DNA of 41,588 nt from Paraburkholderia piptadeniae (GCF_900007165.1 NZ_CYGY02000101.1:7097-48684); one strand, 5' to 3'. Shown: positions 33,981 to 41,588, numbered from the stretch's first letter. Notes: a model not told the origin generated them from the letters alone. Numbers and translations are program-made.

Positions 33981-34448
33981 CTCTTTTCGCGTTCGTCAGA
34001 ACGGCATGTGCTGTTGCGCCTTTAGCATCGGCGCAACGAGAGTGGCTAACCGGGTCGGTCAGTCGAAGAAGAACCGGTCTTAACCGGCATGACGATCGCC
34101 ATGCAGTGCGTTTGAATGGCCAACGAGCATCTGACGATCAAAACGGGATTCAGCGTAGTTCACAATTCCATTAAATTTCAATGTGTGGTTTACCATGATT
34201 AAAACGTTATTAATCGAATCGTTCTTCTAACTATTTTTTTGTTTTTTCATGCTTTATGGGATTTGCAAAAAATCAGATCCGGCGCTGTTTATAGTGGATT
34301 AAAGCCACTAATCGATTAAAAACCAAACGACGAATTGCGTTCTATAGTTCATTGAGCCGCACGACATATGCGCCCTGAATAAAATAATTGACGGCAGGCT
34401 TTAAACCTGTCCTTTCTCACATGAAAATTCTGCTGATATTCAATTGGA
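33981..34448. promoter_or_regulatory. AT-rich divergent intergenic region controlling the T6SS
   Basis: 468 bases between tssJ (minus) and the lipoprotein gene (plus), with no gene. From about 34160 to 34440 the DNA is strongly AT-rich, with runs of A and T, in contrast to the GC-rich coding regions. It contains palindromic pieces: AGTGG ... CCACT around 34290-34310, TAATCGATTA at about 34309-34318 and CAGGcTTTAAAcCTG near 34397-34411. Promoters for both directions must lie here; I cannot assign -35/-10 pairs or a sigma-54 site with confidence. AT-richness would suit H-NS-type silencing (inferred). Confidence 0.6.
34013..34037 (-). promoter_or_regulatory. Perfect inverted repeat in the tssJ leader
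   Basis: GTTGCGCC (34013-34020) and GGCGCAAC (34030-34037) are perfect 8-base arms separated by nine bases, 33 bases upstream of the tssJ start. It may be an operator for a regulator of the secretion operon or a stable hairpin in the tssJ 5' untranslated RNA. No T-tract follows on either strand, so a terminator is unlikely. No known binding protein is assigned. Confidence 0.45.
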
Positions 34449-34856
34449 ATGCTGAAAAAACGCCCGATGCCGATCATTGAATCTGTGCTCGTTGTACTGC
34501 TTGTCGCGACACTCGCCGGATGTTCGATGTTTTCACCGCAACAGCGCGCGGCCGACGAAACCGTGCAGAACGCGCGCAGCGCCTACGCTGCCGGCGAGTA
34601 CTCGCGCACGATCCAGTTGCTCAGTCACGCAAGCGAGATCGATCGGGCGAACCGTTCGACGCAGATCGAAGCACACAAGCTGATGGCGTTCAGCTACTGC
34701 GTCACGAATCGCGTATCGGCGTGCCGCGCCGAATTCCGGAAGATCCTCAATATCGATCCGAACTTCGAACTATCCGCCGCGGAGCGCGGACATCCGATCT
34801 GGGGCCCTGCATTCGAGGCAGCGCGTCGCCAACGCGCCGCGGCGTCTTCGTCATAG
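34449..34856 (+). CDS. T6SS-associated lipoprotein (TssQ-like)
   Basis: 135 residues. A lipoprotein signal ends in LVATLAGC with cysteine 25 (Ser at +2, outer-membrane type). The mature part has a TPR-like helical hairpin (NARSAYAAGEYSRTIQLLSH, EAHKLMAFSYCVTNRVSACR) and a conserved-looking end (ILNIDPNFELSAAERGHPIW). It is the first gene of the divergent plus-strand unit with tagH and the phosphatase. It resembles lipoproteins annotated as TssQ family in Burkholderia T6SS loci. The exact role is unknown; it may stabilise the outer-membrane end of the complex or sense the envelope. The start could also be ATG 34467. Confidence 0.85.
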   Translation: MLKKRPMPIIESVLVVLLVATLAGCSMFSPQQRAADETVQNARSAYAAGEYSRTIQLLSHASEIDRANRSTQIEAHKLMAFSYCVTNRVSACRAEFRKILNIDPNFELSAAERGHPIWGPAFEAARRQRAAASSS

Positions 34857-34900
34857 CACCCCGCGCCAGGGCATCCGCATCATCGCGTCAGGCACCCATC

Positions 34901-36286
34901 ATGCAATTGACCGTCATCGAACATGCAGGCCGCCCCGTACAACGCGGCGCAACGGCCATATTTCATCCACCCGGCGGAACGATCGGGCGCAACGTCGACA
35001 ATCATCTCGTGCTGCCCGACGAGACACGGCAAATCTCGCGGTTGCAGGCGCTGCTGCAGATCGACGGGGCACGCTGCGTACTGAAGAATCTCAGCAGCGT
35101 GTCCGTAATCGAGGTCAACAGCACGCCGCTGGCTTGTGCGGAAGAACGCCAGATCGAGCCAGGCGATGCGATCCGTATCGGTTCTTACATGCTGCGGGCT
35201 GTCGACGATCGCGCGAGCAGCAGCGACGCGCCGCAAGATTCTCAGGCCACTACCGATCATCCTGTGCAGGACGACTTCTGGCAGTCGCTCGAATCGCGCT
35301 TCGGCAACAGCAACCCTGGCGGCAGGCAACCCGGTTCGCGTGAGCGGCAGGCGCCATCCGAACGACATGCGAGCACCGCCTACGACGACTTGCGTCATGT
35401 GCCGTCCGATCCACTTGCCCTGTTTTCGTCTTCAATCGACGGGCCGCAGGACGGGATGCTCCGCGGTTCGCAGAGCAGCCTGCCCGACTCCGTCTCACCA
35501 CTGCCGCCCGCCGCAGTCGGCAAGCGCGATCGCCCTTTCGATGCACCCTACGCTGCCCCGGATCACGCGGCCGACTGGGCACAGACGATGCGCGCGCAGC
35601 CCCTCGCTACGGCTGCCGCGATATCCGCGCAAGCCCTGCAGCCGAAACACGACCTCAACGAGGCCGCAGCCGCGAAGCGCGGCAATGCAACCGCAGAACC
35701 GCTGTTGACCGCGTTTCTGCGCGGCGCTGGCCTCGACACGGCGAGCGATCAGTGGACGGCCGAACAGTTGCATACGGCAGGACAATTGCTTGCGCTGTTC
35801 GCCAACGGCACGGTGAAACTGCTGTCATCGCGAAGCATCCTGAAGCGGGAAGTGAAGGCCGACATGACGGTTCTTCTCGACCGCGAAAACAATCCGCTCA
35901 AGCTGCTGCCCGACGGCGGCGCCGTGCTCAGGCAAATGTTCGGCCTTCCGTTTCCCGGATTCATGTCGCCAGAGGGGGCCGTCAGCGATGCGTTCGACGA
36001 TCTGCACGCGCATCAGATCGCAATGGTTGCCGGAATGCGTGCAGCGCTCACGGAACTGCTAAGGCGCTTCGCACCGGAACGGATCGAACAGCGCACGCCT
36101 GTCGAACGTTTGCTGGACCGTTATGTGCCAGCATGGCGCAAGGCCAAACTGTGGAATGCGTTTGCAAAGCTGCATCGCGATACGCTGCTTGCCGTCGAGG
36201 ACGATTTCAGCGCAGTGTTCGGCAGCGCATTTCTCGCGGCATACGATACAGAGGTCGCGCAATACCGCAAGCACTGCCGCGGCTGA
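34901..36286 (+). CDS. tagH: T6SS FHA-domain protein TagH
   Basis: 461 residues. The N-terminal FHA domain (1-100) has TIGRNVDNHLVLPDETRQIS: the IGR strand turn at 28-30 and S46-R47 for phosphothreonine binding, with Gln where the usual SxxH histidine would be. A long Pro/Ala-rich linker follows. The C-terminal TagH domain includes FLRGAGL, SRSILKREVKADMTVLLDRE, NNPLKLLPDG and GFMSPEGAVSDAFDDLHAHQ. FHA proteins are activated by the T6SS kinase and dephosphorylated by the PP2C enzyme. The ATG at 34901 was chosen because the FHA domain starts there; upstream frame is antisense noise over the lipoprotein gene. Confidence 0.93.
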   Translation: MQLTVIEHAGRPVQRGATAIFHPPGGTIGRNVDNHLVLPDETRQISRLQALLQIDGARCVLKNLSSVSVIEVNSTPLACAEERQIEPGDAIRIGSYMLRAVDDRASSSDAPQDSQATTDHPVQDDFWQSLESRFGNSNPGGRQPGSRERQAPSERHASTAYDDLRHVPSDPLALFSSSIDGPQDGMLRGSQSSLPDSVSPLPPAAVGKRDRPFDAPYAAPDHAADWAQTMRAQPLATAAAISAQALQPKHDLNEAAAAKRGNATAEPLLTAFLRGAGLDTASDQWTAEQLHTAGQLLALFANGTVKLLSSRSILKREVKADMTVLLDRENNPLKLLPDGGAVLRQMFGLPFPGFMSPEGAVSDAFDDLHAHQIAMVAGMRAALTELLRRFAPERIEQRTPVERLLDRYVPAWRKAKLWNAFAKLHRDTLLAVEDDFSAVFGSAFLAAYDTEVAQYRKHCRG

Positions 36287-36298
36287 AGCGGCGAGTAC

Positions 36299-37054
36299 AT
36301 GGACATTTCATACGCATACTTTTCGGACCTGGGAGGCCGCTCGCATAATCAGGACGCCGTCGGCTGCGTGGTGGCCGAGGGCCACGCCTGTTTTGTCGTG
36401 AGCGACGGCATTGCCAGTGAGCCGGGTGGCGACGTGGCCGCGCAGTATGCAGTGAAGCACATCCTTGCACATGGTGGCGCGCGTGCAATGGCGACCTCCC
36501 ACATACTCGCCTGCATCGAAGACGCAAATGATGCGATTCTCGCAGAGCAGGCACGCAATCCCGGCAACAGGAGGATGGGTGCGACGGTGGCGGCGCTATT
36601 CATCGATCGGGATGCTCGCGCCGCGCAGTGGGCGCATCTCGGCGACAGCCGCGTTTATCACTTTCGTCACGGCTCGCTGATGCAGCGAACCCGGGACCAT
36701 AGCCTGTTGCAACGGATGACGGATGCAGGTCTACCCGTCAATGGCATCAGCGCGAGTCTTCTTGATTCAGCGCTCGGCATTCGAGGGGATGTCGCGCCAT
36801 GTATCGCTCCTCGACAGCCGCTAGAGGACGGCGATGTCTTCCTGCTATGCACGGATGGACTGTGGCACGCGATGCCGGATGCACTGATCGCGGGACATCT
36901 GCGTGTTGTCGATAAGGTAGACGACTGGTTGAACCTGCTACGGCACGCGGGATCGCAACAGCACGGCGCCGATGCACCGGCGGACAATTGTTCGGCAGTT
37001 GCCGTCTGGGTAGGTCGACCGGAAGAAGTCACCCTGCTGCGTTTCCAGGCATAA
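36299..37054 (+). CDS. pppA: PP2C-type serine/threonine phosphatase (PppA-like)
   Basis: 251 residues with intact PP2C metal-binding motifs: RSHNQD at 14-19, SDG at 35-37, GDSR at 115-118, TDGLW at 185-189 and a late DN (PADNCSA). It should remove phosphate from the FHA protein and switch the T6SS off, opposing the PpkA-like kinase. It begins 12 bases after tagH and ends the plus-strand unit. No membrane segment or extra domain is seen. The T6SS link is inferred from context. Confidence 0.93.
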   Translation: MDISYAYFSDLGGRSHNQDAVGCVVAEGHACFVVSDGIASEPGGDVAAQYAVKHILAHGGARAMATSHILACIEDANDAILAEQARNPGNRRMGATVAALFIDRDARAAQWAHLGDSRVYHFRHGSLMQRTRDHSLLQRMTDAGLPVNGISASLLDSALGIRGDVAPCIAPRQPLEDGDVFLLCTDGLWHAMPDALIAGHLRVVDKVDDWLNLLRHAGSQQHGADAPADNCSAVAVWVGRPEEVTLLRFQA

Positions 37055-37225
37055 AGCGTCCGATATCACGTTGTTGTCAAGGGCCTGACGAGCGTTATGC
37101 CAGGCGGGTACGCACGCCGAACCCCACTTCTCCGCCCCGGCACGGCATGGCAAGGAAATGTCGGCATTACGGACGCCGGAATTATGCGTGGTTTGTCGTC
37201 GGGGGATCGGGATGTACAGAGGGCT

Positions 37226-37500
37226 CTGGTCCTTCGCGATCAGGTCTGCCTCTATGTACATGTGAGTGATCACTGGGTTCGCGTGACCCAGCCACAGCGC
37301 GATGACCGTGAGGTCAACGCCCGCCTGAAGCCGATGCATGGCGGCCGTGTGCCTCCCTCGTCCATGAGACACGCGCGGCACACACGGGTGCCCCACGCGC
37401 TGGGCCGCGGCGCGGAACTGACCTCCGTTCGCGACAATCGTCGCCACGTATCCGTATCGACAACCTCGATCCTCCACAACGACGAGGTCAAGCGTGCGCT
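37226..37500 (-). pseudogene. Remnant of a tyrosine recombinase/integrase (C-terminal part)
   Basis: The minus strand keeps a recognisable end of a tyrosine recombinase: RHTAAMHRLQAGVDLTVIAL, then WLGHANPVITHMYIEADL. The second active-site His (WLGH) and the nucleophilic Tyr (HMYIE) are present, and the RH of the HxxR box is degraded (HGRGRH). Upstream the homology is lost and frames shift, so no full enzyme exists. It suggests that a mobile element once ended next to the T6SS phosphatase gene. Confidence 0.7.
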
Positions 37501-37547
37501 GCCGATGGGTGATGCTTTTACGTAATGCCACCGATTCCGGACGAGCG

Positions 37548-37910
37548 TCAATGCATCGGGCCGTCCGTATCGCCCGGCTCGATGCGAGGCAAGGCAAGCC
37601 GATGCGCACAACGGTCCCGATCCGCGATCGCGTTCAGCATCAGTTCGGCGATCGCTTTGCCCGACGCGTGGCCTGTGGGCTGCGTAACGGCCGTCACTGC
37701 GTACGGATGCGAGACGTCGGAAGGCACGCCGTCATAGACGATCAGTGAAACATCGCGGCCGGGCTTGCGACCACTGTCGATAATCGCCCGAAATGTGCCC
37801 GCGCCTGCGAGGTTGTTGTCCACGAGCACCGCAGTCGGCGGGTCGGCGAGGTTCAGTAGCGCGGTGGCTGCATCATGACCGCCCGCGCGATCGAACGTAC
37901 ATTCGACCAT
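37548..37910 (-). pseudogene. Truncated LacI-family regulator, C-terminal effector domain
   Basis: 120 residues matching the end of a LacI/GalR-type repressor: DAATALLNLADPPTAVLVDN, then RDVSLIVYDGVPSDVSHPYA and TAVTQPTGHASGKAIAELML. The helix-turn-helix and the first lobe of the sugar-binding domain (about 200 residues) are missing; upstream DNA has no matching frame. It can neither bind DNA nor form a normal dimer. It stands head-to-tail with the integrase remnant, marking a deletion-prone boundary. Confidence 0.75.
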
Positions 37911-38387
37911 CAGTTCAGGTACGCTCGGCCGTCACTTGCAAATGATTCTCCATTCGGTGTGCTAAAGCTCGCGCTTACGCTGAACCAGCATCGCATCGGA
38001 CACTGGCGAAAGTGACGAGCACGGTGGCGGCTATCTATCAGCATGAGACGCTGCCGCTCCGAGGCTCGGCAAGCTGCAAATCCTACTTTGATCTGTGACA
38101 AGGCAGACCGGTGGGTGCCCTCGTGGGGCGAGCTGGCAGCGCCATTTTCCGCAAGAGTGTCAGATTCAGTCTGCGACCGGCTTAGCTCTTCGCTAGGCGA
38201 ACCGCGCCAACTGTTAAAGATGTTCAGTTATTCGTCAGCAATTGCAACGAGAGTAACAGTCCTCAAGAATCGAGGACTTCGCGTGCAAGGCCCGGTTACA
38301 GTGGCTGCGCCTGCCGCATGGTGCGGCAAGGAAGTAACGGGCCGCGCCGATGCGTCCGGTACCAACAATGTCTTTAGGGAGAAAACG
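37911..38387. other. Intergenic region with hairpin before the Ala/Gly-repeat protein
   Basis: No supported gene. A perfect stem AGTCCTC (38258-38264) / GAGGACT (38272-38278) with a 7-base loop lies about 110 bases upstream of the next start and may be in its 5' untranslated RNA. A ribosome site GGGAGA is present just before the ATG at 38388. I cannot assign a reliable promoter. Confidence 0.45.
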
Positions 38388-38885
38388 ATGAACACGATTC
38401 GTACGATGCTGCTCGGTGCCGCGCTGACCGCGTTCGCCACCTCGGCCGCTTTTGCACAGACCGCCCAGACGGGCGCACAGGGTTCGACCGGCCTCGGCGT
38501 GAACGTGCACACGCCGGTGCTCGGCGCCGGTGCCGGTGCCGGTGCCGGTGCCGGTGCCGGTGCCGGTGCGCAGGCAGGCGCAGGCGCGAACGCCGGGGGT
38601 GCAGGTGCGGGCAGCCTCGTTGGCGGTTCGACGCACGCGGTGGGTTCGGCGGCCGAAGCGGCGAAGGGCACCGCAAAGTCGTCAGTCCATTCGGCGAAGC
38701 AGCACGTGAAGCACGTCGCAGGCGCTGCGAAGGACCACGCGGAAGGCGCGATGTCGGCGGCGGACGATGTCGGCGGCGGTGCCAAGACGAAGGCCGGCGA
38801 AGCGCTCGACGGCACGGCTGCGGTGCAGAGCGGCGCCTCGGTCGGCGTGAAGAGTTCGACCTCGGCCCAAGGCTCTTCAATGTAA
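38388..38885 (+). CDS. Secreted Ala/Gly-rich repeat protein of unknown function
   Basis: 165 residues. A clear Sec signal peptide (MNTIRTMLLGAALTAFATSA, then AFAQ) suggests cleavage after AFA. The mature protein starts with a low-complexity block of alternating Ala and Gly encoded by tandem GCCGGT hexamers. A helical, lysine- and alanine-rich segment follows (GSAAEAAKGTAKSSVHSAKQ, HVKHVAGAAKDHAEGAMSAA), resembling LEA-like or histone-H1-like amphipathic repeats. The ATG at 38388 has GGGAGA upstream; a longer frame from 38043 has no support. No catalytic motif is visible. Probably a periplasmic or surface stress or structural protein (inferred). Confidence 0.8.
   Translation: MNTIRTMLLGAALTAFATSAAFAQTAQTGAQGSTGLGVNVHTPVLGAGAGAGAGAGAGAGAQAGAGANAGGAGAGSLVGGSTHAVGSAAEAAKGTAKSSVHSAKQHVKHVAGAAKDHAEGAMSAADDVGGGAKTKAGEALDGTAAVQSGASVGVKSSTSAQGSSM
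38526..38567 (+). repeat. Seven tandem GCCGGT hexamers inside a coding region
   Basis: Seven exact copies of GCCGGT encode an Ala-Gly run in the secreted protein. Because the unit is six bases, gain or loss of copies keeps the reading frame and changes only the length of the run. Such tracts are prone to slipped-strand mispairing. Confidence 0.9.
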
Positions 38886-39272
38886 GCAGCGGCGATCCTG
38901 CCGGCGCGGCGCTCGACTCGAGTGAGCCCTCACGCCGGTGCGCGCCGAACAACGGCCTGGTTCGCTTCGCTGCGGACCGGCCGCTTCATATACCGATTCG
39001 GCATCACTCTCGCGCGCGGACGAGACGAGGTGCTGGCAAAGTCAGGTTTCGGTCGCCAACGAACGGCCAAAGGAGGGAGTGTTGCGCAGAACTCGCCTAT
39101 CGCAACGCGATGCACCGGCGCGTGGCCCTCGCGTTCAATCAATGTATGCGCGCGCCGGCTGAGCGCTCCGAACCGTTCTCTTTCCACAGTGGACGTTCTG
39201 TTCGCTTACGCAGATGTCATACTTCGGCCATCTTTATCTCAAGGTTTAATCTCAATCGCCGATAACTGATTC
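38886..39272. other. Intergenic, nothing supported
   Basis: About 390 bases with short broken frames on both strands. No RNA gene, repeat or clear terminator is seen. The last 80 bases become more AT-rich and probably contain the promoter of the following small gene. Confidence 0.5.
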
Positions 39273-39521
39273 ATGAAAGCAAATGAATCTGACAAGCTTG
39301 CCCAGAGCGACCCGATGTGGGAGGCTGCACAGGCCATCAAAGGCTGTGTTCGCGCCATCCGCAAAGCCTGCGGCAAACTGAATCCGGAAGATTGCGAGCC
39401 GGGAACCATCGAATATGAAGCGGTCACCATGGAGTTCCTCGACGACTGCATACGCTCGTTGGGCGGCGATCCAGACGCGGAAGAGGACGATGACTGTTTT
39501 GGTGTCGGTGCGACCGGCTGA
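39273..39521 (+). CDS. Small acidic hypothetical protein
   Basis: 82 residues, not recognised. It is helical and cysteine-containing (AIKGCVRAIRKACGKLNPED, then EYEAVTMEFLDDCIRSLGG) and ends in an acidic tail (DPDAEEDDDCFG). Codon use looks like real coding sequence. No signal peptide or membrane helix. The ribosome site before ATG 39273 is weak. It stands alone between non-coding stretches, so neighbours give no hint of function. Confidence 0.6.
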   Translation: MKANESDKLAQSDPMWEAAQAIKGCVRAIRKACGKLNPEDCEPGTIEYEAVTMEFLDDCIRSLGGDPDAEEDDDCFGVGATG

Positions 39522-40016
39522 ACGTACTGATGTCCTGCTGCGCCCTCGTCCCAGCCGGTTCGCACGGGAGATGCTCGCTGCATCCATTCCGTACATGCAG
39601 GGACGGAGGACAACATGAGTACTGGCTTGCGAGAGGCTCGCATTACGCAAAACTGGCCGTCGCCCCCGGTAGCCAAAGCAGGGGCTACTACATGTCTGTC
39701 GCCCTGGCAGGGTCATAGGCCTCAAAGCTGAGGGCAGCCGTGACCCATTCATTTTTGCAATCGCCACTTCGGGCTGAGGACAGGTCATCAGCATGAAGAG
39801 ATCGTTCGCTCCATCCGTCTCGCGATCGATGAATGGGAAGCGCTTTTTCGCACTGCTGCAAATCGCCAAAGCCGAACGAGGCGCTGCAGCGTGCAATGGC
39901 ACGACTATGGAACAACGGGGACTAGGAAGCACACATTCGACAACTGAAGGCGACCGACGACCGTAACCGCTTTCACAGCGGCGTCAGCTTGATAAATGAC
40001 TGGTTGCAGAAAACCG
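39522..40016. other. Gene-poor stretch, possible degraded coding traces
   Basis: No intact gene. On the plus strand at about 39785-39930 a short helical stretch (HEEIVRSIRLAIDEWEALFR) has coding-like codons but no start site or partner domain; it may be debris. Nothing else is supported. Confidence 0.4.
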
Positions 40017-40331
40017 CTAACCAGTCTTCCGGACGGCCAGTGCGGCGATCGCCGCGACAAGTGCCATCGGACTTACCGGCTTTTGTAGAAAGAGGTCATG
40101 CGAGGTCGCACTCGCGTCACCTGGCAGCGGATTGCCGGACGTAAGGATGATCGGCACGCTAGCGAGTGCGGGGTCAGCCCGAAACGCGAGACATAGCGAC
40201 AGACCGTCCATGTTGGGCATGTTGAAGTCGGTGATGAGAAGGTCCGGCCTGGCTTGCTGCGCAAACAAGAGAGCCGTCGCACCATCCGGCGCCCACACTA
40301 CATGGCTTCTCGCCAGCCACTTACGTAGGTC
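40017..40331 (-). pseudogene. Truncated response-regulator receiver domain
   Basis: The minus strand encodes the last three quarters of a CheY-like receiver: WAPDGATALLFAQQARPDLL, ITDFNMPNMDGLSLCLAFRA with the phospho-acceptor Asp, then VPIILTSGNPLP (Thr/Ser) and LFLQKPVSPMALVA with the conserved Lys. The first strand with the acidic DD pair is absent: a TAA at 40334-40332 interrupts the frame, and a fragment with DELR in another frame precedes it, consistent with a frameshift. No output domain follows. Without the acidic pocket it should not be phosphorylated. An alternative is a short functional protein from GTG 40298, which I consider unlikely. Confidence 0.7.
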
Positions 40332-40499
40332 TTATTCGCAGCTCGTCACCTATACTCGCTAAAATATAAGTCTCTTGTCATGACAGGGCGCCCGGTCGCG
40401 CGGAAGCGAGAATCTGGAACACCAGAGCCCGGCGCACCAGGCCTTCGTGTTCCGTTAGCAAAAATCAGGCTGCGCATTCCATTTAGTCCGCAATGCTTA

Positions 40500-40823
40500 C
40501 TACTTGGCTTCACTCATTGAATCCCGAAGTGCGCAATTTACACCGCTATAGAATTGGAACAACAATAAATAGACATTAGGGCGATAATGTTTAAAGGAAT
40601 CAGGATTGAAGTACACATGCAGCGGCTGACCAATCGGTCCGCACATGCCCGCTAGCAGAGACCTGTCGTATCGGACATATTCGAAATTGATGTGCGGCCG
40701 CCCCCAACCGTTAAGGTTGCCGCGTATGGTAACGACGCACGCCTCCGGTAGCAGTCGCGTGACAATAGTTCTGCGGCGTCGCCCCCGCGACTCAAAGCTC
40801 TTCGCCTGGATCAGCGATATCAA
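40500..40823 (-). CDS. Hypothetical protein, doubtful
   Basis: 107 residues, not recognised; aromatic-rich second half (PHINFEYVRYDRSLLAGMCG, YRPNVYLLLFQFYSGVNC). Its start overlaps the end of the upstream gene by 32 bases in a different frame, which could mean coupling or chance. Base composition is more AT-rich than in the core genes. Evidence for expression is weak; it may be a remnant. Confidence 0.3.
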   Translation of the reverse strand: MISLIQAKSFESRGRRRRTIVTRLLPEACVVTIRGNLNGWGRPHINFEYVRYDRSLLAGMCGPIGQPLHVYFNPDSFKHYRPNVYLLLFQFYSGVNCALRDSMSEAK

Positions 40824-41367
40824 GCCTGAACTGCCATCCTTCCATGCTCATCAGCATTCGCCCAAGATCGATCCACGAGACCTCCTTGCCGTCGACCACC
40901 ACGAGTGGCAAGTGTCCCTCCTGCGACTCGTCCCATTCGATACGCCCGCGCACCGTGCTGTCGATGATCTGGCGCTCACGAAAATCAATGTGCCTGACTG
41001 ACAGTGCGCGACGAATTTTTTCGACGAGGCGGCCGAGCAGTACAAGCACGTCATCGTCGGGCTCGCCGATCAGCTGGAACCGGTAGCCGGCGGGAAGATC
41101 TCCGCGAAGCTCAAAGGCATCCAGAGCCATCAGGTCGCCCAGAAGGCGGATCTGGAAATGGAACTGGTGGGACTCCCCGCTGCAATCGATCATCCGGATG
41201 GGATCAAGCCGGACATTCTCGAACCCGGTGAAGCCGGTTGACTCGGCAATCCTGACGTTGAAGCAAAAACTGCAGACCAACTCGTAGCGGCCATCATCGG
41301 AGCCTCTGTGTATCGTGTCCCAGGGCGGCGTCAGGTTTCCACATTGTTCGCAACGCTCGTGTGCCAT
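40792..41367 (-). CDS. Conserved protein with N-terminal zinc-ribbon-like motif (DUF7713-like)
   Basis: 191 residues. The N-terminus has two cysteine pairs, CEQC (6-9) and CSFC (33-36), separated as in a zinc ribbon (MAHERCEQCGNLTPPWDTIH). A central beta-rich region (GESHQFHFQIRLLGDLMALD, YRFQLIGEPDDDVLVLLGRL) and a C-terminal segment (TVRGRIEWDESQEGHLPLVV, GRMLMSMEGWQFRLDI) follow. It resembles a family of conserved hypothetical proteins of unknown function in proteobacteria. The start ATG 41367 begins the conserved cysteine region, although no strong ribosome site is seen. Neighbours give no functional clue. Confidence 0.75.
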   Translation of the reverse strand: MAHERCEQCGNLTPPWDTIHRGSDDGRYELVCSFCFNVRIAESTGFTGFENVRLDPIRMIDCSGESHQFHFQIRLLGDLMALDAFELRGDLPAGYRFQLIGEPDDDVLVLLGRLVEKIRRALSVRHIDFRERQIIDSTVRGRIEWDESQEGHLPLVVVDGKEVSWIDLGRMLMSMEGWQFRLDIADPGEEL

Positions 41368-41588
41368 GTCGTGCTTGCTGTAGCGGTTCTTCCTGCGATC
41401 GCAGGGAGGATGGAATCAGGTTGCCGTCTTCGGAGCTGTTCTTCACACGTTGGCAGCCCTGTGCTACACAACACATCAACTCGCATTGACCCTGTCGAAG
41501 CCGACAGAACGGATGCCGCTATTGTGACACCCATTAGTCGGCCGAAGTCAAGGTGCGAATTCTTCCCCATCGCCGGATTGCCATGACG
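41368..41588. other. Window end, nothing supported
   Basis: About 220 bases upstream of the zinc-ribbon gene. Several frames run off or stay open on both strands, but none has a family signature or good start. It probably contains the promoter of the minus-strand gene. Confidence 0.4.

Noticed and set aside
34388..34416. TTGACG considered as the -35 box for the lipoprotein gene
   Set aside because: No acceptable -10 hexamer occurs at 16-18 bases downstream; the promoter could not be assigned.
38526..38567. Hexamer array considered as a CRISPR or origin iteron
   Set aside because: Units are contiguous without spacers, in frame inside a gene, and too short for iterons.
38228..38815. Minus-strand Pro/Ala-rich frame opposite the repeat protein
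   Set aside because: The PAPAPA pattern is just the reverse reading of the GCCGGT repeat; the plus strand has a signal peptide and ribosome site.
41331..41570. 79-residue minus-strand frame at the window end
   Set aside because: No family match, poor start and overlap with the zinc-ribbon gene's N-terminus; not supported.

Overview
The window looks like a chromosomal segment from a high-GC beta-proteobacterium, most likely Burkholderia or Paraburkholderia. This is inferred from the codon use, the type VI secretion system (T6SS) gene order, the IS110-type transposase and the overall protein style. No rRNA or marker gene fixes the species. About half of it (roughly 7.7-37.1 kb) is a T6SS locus. 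The rest is a catabolic operon on the left and mobile-element and pseudogene debris on both sides.

Layout. (1) 1-4.2 kb, plus strand: a tightly overlapping operon of two DAO-family flavoproteins, a small [2Fe-2S] protein, a FAD/NAD(P) oxidoreductase with a cysteine-rich C-terminus and a Rid-family protein. It resembles the heteromeric HcnABC, opine oxidase and D-hydroxyproline dehydrogenase group. (2) 4.3-4.9 kb: a parDE toxin-antitoxin pair with a palindromic operator inside its promoter. (3) 4.9-7.6 kb: gene-poor DNA, an intact IS110/IS1111-type transposase and a decayed IS200/IS605-type TnpB with a strong RNA-like hairpin next to it. (4) 7.7-34.0 kb, minus strand: one long unidirectional T6SS operon. 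Read from its promoter the order is tssJ-tssK-tssL-tssM-tagF-kinase(ppkA-like)-tssA-tssB-tssC-hcp-tssE-tssF-tssG-vgrG-DUF6484-like-TPR protein-PAAR/Rhs effector-small putative immunity gene. (5) 34.0-34.4 kb: an AT-rich divergent intergenic region. (6) 34.4-37.1 kb, plus strand: T6SS lipoprotein, FHA protein (tagH) and PP2C phosphatase (pppA-like). With the kinase and TagF these form a threonine-phosphorylation control module. (7) 37.1-41.6 kb: remnants of a tyrosine recombinase, a LacI-type regulator and a receiver domain, mixed with a secreted Ala/Gly-repeat protein, a small acidic protein and a zinc-ribbon-like protein of unknown function.

How it works together. TssJ, TssL and TssM form the envelope complex, TssA, E, F, G and K the baseplate, and TssB, TssC and Hcp the sheath and tube. 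VgrG and the PAAR domain of the Rhs protein form the tip. The Rhs C-terminal domain carries an H-A-E ... C-x2-C signature of deaminase-superfamily toxins, so the predicted payload is a nucleic-acid (or nucleotide) deaminase. The short gene just downstream is the natural immunity candidate. The DUF6484-like and TPR proteins between vgrG and rhs are candidate loading factors. No tssH/clpV sheath-recycling ATPase is present anywhere in the window.

Limits: all calls are from reading the sequence. No database search, structure prediction or covariance analysis was run.
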